Source of the DNA: CAZGUG01 sp964529035
GTDB taxonomy: Bacteria; Bacillota; Clostridia; Ch29
Reading direction: 5' to 3'
Assembly: GCA_964529035.1 (NCBI GenBank)
Contig: CAZGUG010000063.1
Span: forward strand, 1-10,343
DNA: 10,343 nucleotides
Part shown: piece after piece, positions 5,580 through 10,343 of the stretch
How positions within the stretch are numbered: position 1 is the first letter of the stretch
Layout: each line of letters opens with the position of its first letter
The notes under the pieces: generated by a model
The model's input: the letters and a program-made list of their open reading frames with translations, nothing else
Told to the model about the DNA's origin: nothing
The model's database searches: none
Made by a program: the position numbers and the translations under genes

Positions 5580-7322
5580 TTATACAATTTTCTCCCTCTT
5601 TGTATAATGGGTATGGAGCAGCTTATGGGCCTTGTGGCTGTTTGGTTCTTTGAAGTATTCTTCGTATATCTTCTTGATCATCGGGTTCTCATGGGACTTC
5701 CTGATTTGCTTATCCTTATCCTCTTCATATATGGCTTTTGCCCTCTCCACCCTTGGGTCGATTTCCATCTTGGTCTTTGCATCCACTATGGGCTGACCGC
5801 CGCCGTTTAGGCATCCTCCCGGACAGGCCATCACTTCTATGAAGTGGTATTCCTTTTCCCCCGACACTACTTTATCCATAAGCCTCCTTGCGTTGCCGGT
5901 ACCGTGGGCTACCGCTACCTTGACTTCCAAATCCCCCACCATTACCGACGCTTCCTTTACTCCCTCAATGCCCCTTACTCCTTCAAAATCGATTCTGTCA
6001 AGGGCTTTGCCGGTAACCACCTCGTATACCGTCCTTAGGGCAGCCTCCATAACCCCTCCTGTGGCTCCGAATATTACTCCGGCCCCAGAGGATGCTCCAA
6101 GGGGGTTATCAAAGTCCCGGTCCCCCAGTTTAACAAAGTCAATATTCGCCTGTTTTACCATGCCGGCAAACTCCCTTGTGGTAAGTACTACGTCCACGTC
6201 GGGACATCCGTCCTTCATAAACTCAGGCCTTTGGGCTTCAAATTTCTTGGCGGTACAGGGCATAACCGATACAACATAGATATTTTTCGGGTCGATGTGG
6301 TTCTTTTCTGCAAAATAGGTTTTGATTACCGTTCCCATCATCTGCTGCGGGGATTTACATGAAGATACATTGTCAAGAAGCTCCGGGAAATTATGCTCAC
6401 AGAATTTTACCCAGCCCGGGCTGCAGGAGGTGATAAGCGGCAGCTTCCCTCCGTTTTTTATCCTGTCCAGAAGCTCCATGCCCTCTTCCATTATGGTAAG
6501 GTCGGCGGTAAAGTTTGTGTCGAATATTTTATCAAACCCAAGCCTCCTGGCTGCCGCCGCCATCTTGCCGGTAACCCTTGTGCCCATTGGCATTCCGAAT
6601 TCCTCTCCCAATGCTACCCTTACTGCGGGAGCCGTCTGCAGTATCACATATTTGTCGGGGTCGGACAGGGCATCCCATACTTTTTCTGTGTCATCCTTTT
6701 CCCTTATAGCCCCTACCGGGCAGTTAACTATACACTGGCCGCAGTTGATGCAGTTGACCTCTCCTATACTCCTGTCAAAGGTGGGTTTTATCATGGTGTT
6801 AAAACCCCTGTTGGCTGCGCCTATGGCATGTACCGACTGTACTTCTGCACATACGCTTTCACATCTTCTGCACAGTATGCATCTGTTGGCGTCCCTGACA
6901 ATGGAGGGCGATCCCAGGTCAAGATCGTACTCTATGTTTTCCCCATCGTATCTTATTCCGTCGACATTTAAATCCCTCGCCAGTTTCTGCAGCTCACAGT
7001 TTCCGCTCCTTACGCAGGTATTACAGTCTCCGTTGTGGTTTGACAGAATAAGCTCCAAGTTTATCTTCCTTGCATCCCTGACCCTTTTTGTGTTTGTATG
7101 GACTACCATACCCTCGGACACCGGCAGTACGCAGGACGCTTGCAGGCTTTTCGCCTTTTCGACTTCAACCAGGCACATCCTGCAGGCACCAATCTCGTTT
7201 ATTCCCTCCAGGTAACACAGGGTTGGAATATCAATATTAATGCTTCTGGCCGCCATGAGAACCGTATAATCCTTCGGGACTTCAGTTTTAATTCCGTCTA
7301 TGGTAAGGCTTACCTTTTCCAC
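5580..7322 (-). CDS. hndD: [FeFe] hydrogenase catalytic subunit of the bifurcating HndABCD/HydABC type
   Basis: Cytoplasmic H2-evolving or H2-oxidising subunit (580 aa) that takes electrons from the NuoEF-like module. Seen: [2Fe-2S] C36, C47, C50, C64; His-Cys3 cluster H96, C100, C103, C109; two [4Fe-4S] sites C148/151/154/158 and C191/194/197/201; then the H-domain with L1 TSCSPGW (298-304), L2 VMPCTAKKFE (C356) and L3 EVMACPGGCLNGGGQP (C500, C504); and a C-terminal small-subunit-like tail. The extra C-terminal [2Fe-2S] domain of T. maritima HydA is absent; the length is near that of C. pasteurianum CpI. In L1, Ser301 aligns by hand with CpI Cys300, a [4Fe-4S]H ligand. Start chosen: GTG at 7322, with AGGAG 8 nt upstream and 28 nt after the hndC stop; earlier in-frame starts would overlap hndC and lack homology. 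It ends the hnd operon. Confidence 0.94.
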   Translation of the reverse strand: MEKVSLTIDGIKTEVPKDYTVLMAARSINIDIPTLCYLEGINEIGACRMCLVEVEKAKSLQASCVLPVSEGMVVHTNTKRVRDARKINLELILSNHNGDCNTCVRSGNCELQKLARDLNVDGIRYDGENIEYDLDLGSPSIVRDANRCILCRRCESVCAEVQSVHAIGAANRGFNTMIKPTFDRSIGEVNCINCGQCIVNCPVGAIREKDDTEKVWDALSDPDKYVILQTAPAVRVALGEEFGMPMGTRVTGKMAAAARRLGFDKIFDTNFTADLTIMEEGMELLDRIKNGGKLPLITSCSPGWVKFCEHNFPELLDNVSSCKSPQQMMGTVIKTYFAEKNHIDPKNIYVVSVMPCTAKKFEAQRPEFMKDGCPDVDVVLTTREFAGMVKQANIDFVKLGDRDFDNPLGASSGAGVIFGATGGVMEAALRTVYEVVTGKALDRIDFEGVRGIEGVKEASVMVGDLEVKVAVAHGTGNARRLMDKVVSGEKEYHFIEVMACPGGCLNGGGQPIVDAKTKMEIDPRVERAKAIYEEDKDKQIRKSHENPMIKKIYEEYFKEPNSHKAHKLLHTHYTKREKIV

Positions 7323-7330
7323 GCTCAACA

Positions 7331-7335
7331 CTCCT
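7331..7335 (-). promoter_or_regulatory. Ribosome binding site that fixes the hndD GTG start
   Basis: AGGAG on the minus strand lies 8 nt before GTG at 7322-7320. A GTG and a TTG nearer the site are too close for normal initiation. The protein then starts VEKVSLTIDG, collinear with the MINLTIDG start of the formate dehydrogenase subunit. Confidence 0.7.
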
Positions 7336-7350
7336 TTTTTATTGATTTGG

Positions 7351-9144
7351 CTATTTTTTCGAAATAGCATCAAAGGGGCATTTTTCCATGCAAATTCCGC
7401 ATTTGATGCACTTGTCCCCGTCAATTGCATAGGATGCCTTTTTCTGGCCGTAAATACATTCTACGGGACAACTCCTAGCACAGACGCCGCAGCCTTTGCA
7501 CCTGTCTTCATTTATTACGTATTCCAGAAGGGCGGTACATACGCCCGCAGGGCACTTCCTGTCCCTGATATGGGCTTCGTACTCGTCCCTAAAGTATCTA
7601 ATTGTGGACAGCACCGGATTGGGGGCTGTCTGTCCCAGGGCACACAGGGCGGATTCCTTTATGTTTAAAGCCAGCCTCTCAAGCCTTTCAATATCTCCTT
7701 CCTTCCCCTTGCCCTCAGTTATATTGGTCAGGATTTCAAGCATACGCTTTGTGCCAATTCTGCAGGGTACACACTTGCCGCAGGATTCGTCACAGGTAAA
7801 CTGCAGGAAGAATTTTGCTATATCAACCATGCAGTTGTCTTCGTCCATCACTATCATTCCGCCGGATCCCATCATTGACCCTATCTGTACAAGGGTGTCG
7901 TATTCTATAGGTATATCTACATGCTCGGCGGGTATACATCCGCCGGAGGGGCCGCCGGTCTGCACCGCCTTAAATGCCTTACCGTTGGGACACCCTCCGC
8001 CTATTTCGTAAATTACGTCCCTTAAGGGTGTTCCCATGGGTATTTCCACCAGACCGGTATTGTTTATCTTGCCGCCCAGGGCAAACACCTTGGTCCCTTT
8101 GCTCCTTTCTGTGCCAATGCCTGCAAACCAGTCCGCCCCTTTAAGTATTATCCGGCATATATTGGCGTAGGTTTCAACGTTGTTGAGAATGGTGGGCTTT
8201 TGCCACAAGCCCTTTACCGCCGGGAAAGGTGGCCTTGGCCTTGGCTCTCCCCTTCCACCCTCAATTGAATTCAAAAGAGCCGTTTCCTCGCCACATACAA
8301 AGGCACCTGCGCCCATTTTCAGGTCTATATCAAAGGAAAATCCTGTACCCAGAATGTTTTTGCCAAGAAGCCCGTATTCTCTGGCTTGCTCTATGGCAAT
8401 TTCAAGCCTTTTTACTGCAATGGGGTATTCGGCCCTTACGTAAATATACCCCTGGTCCGACCCAATCGCATAACCGGCAATAGTCATTGCCTCCAACACC
8501 GAATGCGGGTCTCCCTCCAGAACACTTCTATCCATAAAAGCTCCGGGATCACCTTCGTCGGCATTGCAGCAAACATATTTCTTATCATCCTTCGAATTGT
8601 ATGCAAACTGCCATTTCATACCGGTGGGGAAACCAGCTCCACCCCTGCCTCTTAAGCCCGATTTCTTTATTTCCTCTATTACCTGCTCCGGTGTCATTTC
8701 GGTCAGCACCTTGGCAATTGCCTTGTAACCGTCCATAGCTATATACTCATCGATATTCTCGGGGTCAATCACGCCACAGTTCCTTAGGGCAATCCGCATT
8801 TGTTTTTTATAAAAATCCACCTGGTCTAAGGACTTGATTTGGTCCTTGTCCAGGGATTCCTGATAAAGAAGCCGTTTTACTATTCTTCCCTTTACAAGGT
8901 GTTCCTTTACAATTGCCTCCACATCCTCTTCTTTCACCCTGCTGTAAAAGGCTCCCTCCGGATATACAATAACCACCGGGCCAACCTCGCACAGTCCAAA
9001 GCAGCCTGTTCTGACTATTTTAACTTCTTTCTCCAGTCCTTCTTCCTTTATCAATCTATCAAAGGTGCCAGCCACATTATGTGACCCTGAGGAAGTACAG
9101 CCTGTGCCGGCACAGATCAGTACATGAGAACGAAATATCTCCAT
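7351..9144 (-). CDS. hndC: NuoF/HndC-like NAD(H) flavoprotein subunit of the bifurcating hydrogenase
   Basis: NAD(H)/FMN subunit (597 aa), the presumed site of flavin-based bifurcation between NADH and ferredoxin in HydB/HndC relatives. Domain order is as in the copy at 1249-3042: an N-terminal [2Fe-2S] domain (C11, C16, C48, C52), the GRGGAG FMN/NADH motif, NADEGDPGAF, the NuoF [4Fe-4S] site around CDESCGKCVPC, and a C-terminal 2x[4Fe-4S] ferredoxin domain. This copy keeps the usual GEETALL at position 288. The two copies differ most in the first ~115 residues and in the C-terminal ferredoxin domain, the parts likely to face partner proteins, while long central blocks are identical. ATG at 9144 follows GGGGGAGGT; hndD starts 28 nt after its stop. 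Confidence 0.94.
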   Translation of the reverse strand: MEIFRSHVLICAGTGCTSSGSHNVAGTFDRLIKEEGLEKEVKIVRTGCFGLCEVGPVVIVYPEGAFYSRVKEEDVEAIVKEHLVKGRIVKRLLYQESLDKDQIKSLDQVDFYKKQMRIALRNCGVIDPENIDEYIAMDGYKAIAKVLTEMTPEQVIEEIKKSGLRGRGGAGFPTGMKWQFAYNSKDDKKYVCCNADEGDPGAFMDRSVLEGDPHSVLEAMTIAGYAIGSDQGYIYVRAEYPIAVKRLEIAIEQAREYGLLGKNILGTGFSFDIDLKMGAGAFVCGEETALLNSIEGGRGEPRPRPPFPAVKGLWQKPTILNNVETYANICRIILKGADWFAGIGTERSKGTKVFALGGKINNTGLVEIPMGTPLRDVIYEIGGGCPNGKAFKAVQTGGPSGGCIPAEHVDIPIEYDTLVQIGSMMGSGGMIVMDEDNCMVDIAKFFLQFTCDESCGKCVPCRIGTKRMLEILTNITEGKGKEGDIERLERLALNIKESALCALGQTAPNPVLSTIRYFRDEYEAHIRDRKCPAGVCTALLEYVINEDRCKGCGVCARSCPVECIYGQKKASYAIDGDKCIKCGICMEKCPFDAISKK

Positions 9145-9176
9145 TTGTTTACCTCCCCCTCTACATTAAGAAATAT

Positions 9177-9542
9177 TTACTTTATACCGCCTATCGTATA
9201 CTCTGTTACGGCCTTTCCGTTTACTACATGTTCTGTTACCACCCTTGCAACTTTGTCAGGGGTCATTTTTACATAGGTTACCTTCTCTTCCCCCGGCCTA
9301 TATACTTCTACTATGGGCTCATACTCGCATATTCCTATGCACCCTGTTTGAGACACTATAACGTGCTGAAGACCCCTCTTGTTTACTTCTTCAACCAGGG
9401 CTTTCAGTACCGGCCTTGCGCCGGCCGATATGCCGCATGTGGCCATGCCCACAACCACCCTGGTACCTTCCCTTTCCTTTCGGATGTTTATCCTCTCAAG
9501 GGTTTTTTTCCTTATCTCTTCAAGCTGCTGAATGGTCTTCAC
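9177..9542 (-). CDS. hndB: HndB-like thioredoxin-fold protein of the hydrogenase operon
   Basis: A 121-aa HndB-type subunit in the standard second place of an hndABCD operon. As in the paralogue, the sequence has C36 (MATCGISAGARP), C68 and C72 (TGCIGICEYEP) and no fourth Cys, so a conventional four-Cys [2Fe-2S] site is not evident. Residues 10-48 and 61-83 are identical in the two copies; differences gather at the C-terminus. GTG start at 9542, preceded by a GGGGGTG-type site and 72 nt after the hndA stop; the ORF ends 32 nt before hndC. Possibly an accessory electron carrier or structural subunit; HydABC enzymes work without it, so its role is uncertain. Confidence 0.85.
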   Translation of the reverse strand: MKTIQQLEEIRKKTLERINIRKEREGTRVVVGMATCGISAGARPVLKALVEEVNKRGLQHVIVSQTGCIGICEYEPIVEVYRPGEEKVTYVKMTPDKVARVVTEHVVNGKAVTEYTIGGIK

Positions 9543-9614
9543 TATAATACACCCCCATTATTGTTTATGCTTTGATATAACTTCCTCTTATCGCCATTTC
9601 CTCTACCGGAACTG

Positions 9615-10106
9615 CTACTTGTACTTCTTCAGTATCTCGGGTATCCTGTCGGGAGTTAATCTGCCGTATACATCTTCGTCGATCATCATAACAGGGGCCA
9701 GCCCGCAGCATCCCAGGCACCTGGTAGCTTCCAGTGTAAATTTCAAATCCCCGGTTGTCTGCCCTACATCAACACCTAGTTCCTCCTTTACCTTCTCAAG
9801 TATGTTCTGCGCACCTCTTACATAGCATGCCGTCCCCATACAAAGGCCTATTGTATGCTCGCCCTTCGGCTCCAAATAAAACTGTGCGTAAAATGTAACT
9901 ATTCCGTAGATTTTCTGCAGGGGTACACCCATGCCCTCGGCTATAAATTTTTGTACTTTGATGGGCAGATAGCCGAATATATCCTGGGCTTTCTGCAAAA
10001 CGGGTATAAGGGCGCCTTTCTTCTCCCTGTACTCGCTAATCACCTCCCGAAGCCTTTGAAAATTTTCCGGTATGTCTACTGTATCCCGGACCTCTTTTAC
10101 TGTCAT
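9615..10106 (-). CDS. hndA: NuoE/HndA-like [2Fe-2S] subunit of the bifurcating hydrogenase
   Basis: A 163-aa NuoE/HydC/HndA-family subunit and first gene of the hydrogenase operon. Cluster ligands are C89 and C94 (CMGTAC) and C130 and C134 (CLGCCGLAP) in a C-terminal thioredoxin-like domain; the N-terminal ~75 residues are helical and include QKAQDIFGYLP and YGIVTFYAQF. It docks on the NuoF-like subunit in related complexes and relays or stores electrons. ATG at 10106 is preceded by AGGAGGG. A Rex-like operator and promoter lie 22-62 nt upstream, which suggests control by the NADH/NAD+ ratio. Confidence 0.94.
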   Translation of the reverse strand: MTVKEVRDTVDIPENFQRLREVISEYREKKGALIPVLQKAQDIFGYLPIKVQKFIAEGMGVPLQKIYGIVTFYAQFYLEPKGEHTIGLCMGTACYVRGAQNILEKVKEELGVDVGQTTGDLKFTLEATRCLGCCGLAPVMMIDEDVYGRLTPDRIPEILKKYK

Positions 10107-10127
10107 TGGTCTCCCTCCTATGATTAT

Positions 10128-10155
10128 GTTATATATTTGTCTATATTTATGTTAA
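10128..10155 (-). promoter_or_regulatory. Probable sigma-A promoter of the hnd operon
   Basis: On the minus strand TTAACA (10155-10150) and TATAAC (10133-10128) are spaced 16 bp apart and each matches the -35/-10 consensus at 5 of 6 bases. A start near 10121 would leave a very short leader of about 15 nt holding the AGGAGGG ribosome binding site. The -35 box is half of the Rex-like palindrome. Confidence 0.55.
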
Positions 10156-10167
10156 TGTATTAACATA
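10148..10167. promoter_or_regulatory. Rex-type redox-sensor operator
   Basis: Perfect 20-bp palindrome, half-sites TATGTTAAT and ATTAACATA around GT. It fits the Gram-positive/clostridial Rex consensus TTGTTAA-N4-TTAACAA at the core TGTTAA-N4-TTAACA. Rex represses when NADH is low and lets go when NADH rises; the overlap with the -35 box fits simple repression of an NADH-linked hydrogenase. Confidence 0.75.
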
Positions 10168-10268
10168 CAATCTTTAATGATAAATATATTTATTTAATAT
10201 TTATTATCTTTTATTATCCTAATGCAGCATATTATATAAAAACCAGGATGTATTTAACGTCATCTGCC

Positions 10269-10308
10269 AAAAAACAAAACCGCCCCATGGAAATATGGAA
10301 GCGGTTTT
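10269..10308 (-). terminator. Intrinsic terminator of a gene beyond the right edge
   Basis: Minus-strand AAAACCGC (10308-10301) pairs with GCGGTTTT (10283-10276) across a 17-nt loop, followed by GTTTTTT. It would end a minus-strand transcript entering from the right and so separates the hnd operon from it. The plus strand also has a T-run after the stem, so it may work both ways. Confidence 0.7.
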
Positions 10309-10343
10309 TGCCAAAAGACGTCCTGCTCCTCTTCTTTCCACGC

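Larger units (their letters stand above)
7351..10106 (-). repeat. Diverged direct duplication, copy 2 (NuoE-HndB-NuoF chassis)
   Basis: Counterpart of the 1249-3996 copy: same order and strand, with proteins of 163, 121 and 597 aa. It differs in spacing between the first two genes (72 versus 42 nt) and in what follows, a hydrogenase in place of a formate dehydrogenase. Confidence 0.9.

Noticed and set aside
7323..7430. Longer N-terminus for the hydrogenase (start at 7430)
   Set aside because: It would overlap the hndC end by 80 nt, adds residues with no Fe-S protein similarity, and ignores the AGGAG positioned for GTG at 7322.
1..10343. CRISPR arrays, tRNA/rRNA genes, insertion sequences
   Set aside because: No regularly spaced repeats, tRNA-like cloverleaf or transposase-type frame was seen on either strand.

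Overview
The window reads as chromosomal DNA from an anaerobic, strictly fermentative or acetogenic member of the Clostridia. The grounds are strong GGAGG-type ribosome binding sites, protein-coding DNA of moderate GC set against very AT-rich spacers, electron-bifurcating enzyme modules typical of that class, and a selenocysteine formate dehydrogenase. No finer taxonomic call can be made from the sequence alone. All supported genes lie on the minus strand, so the window is read from right to left.

Layout in transcription order: (1) 10343-10107, spacer with an intrinsic terminator for a gene outside the window, then a Rex-like operator overlapping a promoter. (2) 10106-5580, an hndABCD-type operon: NuoE-like HndA, small thioredoxin-fold HndB, NuoF-like flavoprotein HndC and the [FeFe] hydrogenase HndD. 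(3) 5579-5371, a structured RNA stretch ending in an intrinsic terminator. (4) 5342-4546, a TM1266-type hydrogenase regulator and a small membrane protein that looks like an ECF transporter S component. (5) 4545-3997, about 550 bases with no gene, holding a perfect bidirectional terminator and candidate control sites. (6) 3996-1, a second, paralogous NuoE / HndB / NuoF cassette that leads into a formate dehydrogenase catalytic subunit instead of a hydrogenase. That gene runs off the left edge and carries an in-frame UGA read as selenocysteine (54-56), followed at once by a bSECIS-like hairpin.

How the parts fit: both cassettes encode an NAD(H)-oxidoreductase module (NuoE + NuoF) with many Fe-S clusters. 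In characterised relatives (HndABCD, HydABC, and the HylCBA-FdhF2 formate dehydrogenase of Clostridium acidurici) this module couples NAD+ and ferredoxin to the catalytic subunit by flavin-based electron bifurcation. Here one copy is paired with H2 chemistry and one with CO2/formate chemistry. The cell could therefore balance NADH, reduced ferredoxin, H2 and formate through two enzymes built on nearly the same electron-transfer chassis. Blocks of perfect DNA identity between the copies, synonymous sites included, point to recent duplication or gene conversion.

The most notable items are the Sec codon that would fool an automatic gene caller, the chassis duplication with swapped catalytic subunits, the Rex-type operator on the hydrogenase promoter, a possible unassigned attenuator RNA before the TM1266 regulator/ECF pair, and a serine at an expected H-cluster cysteine position of the hydrogenase.
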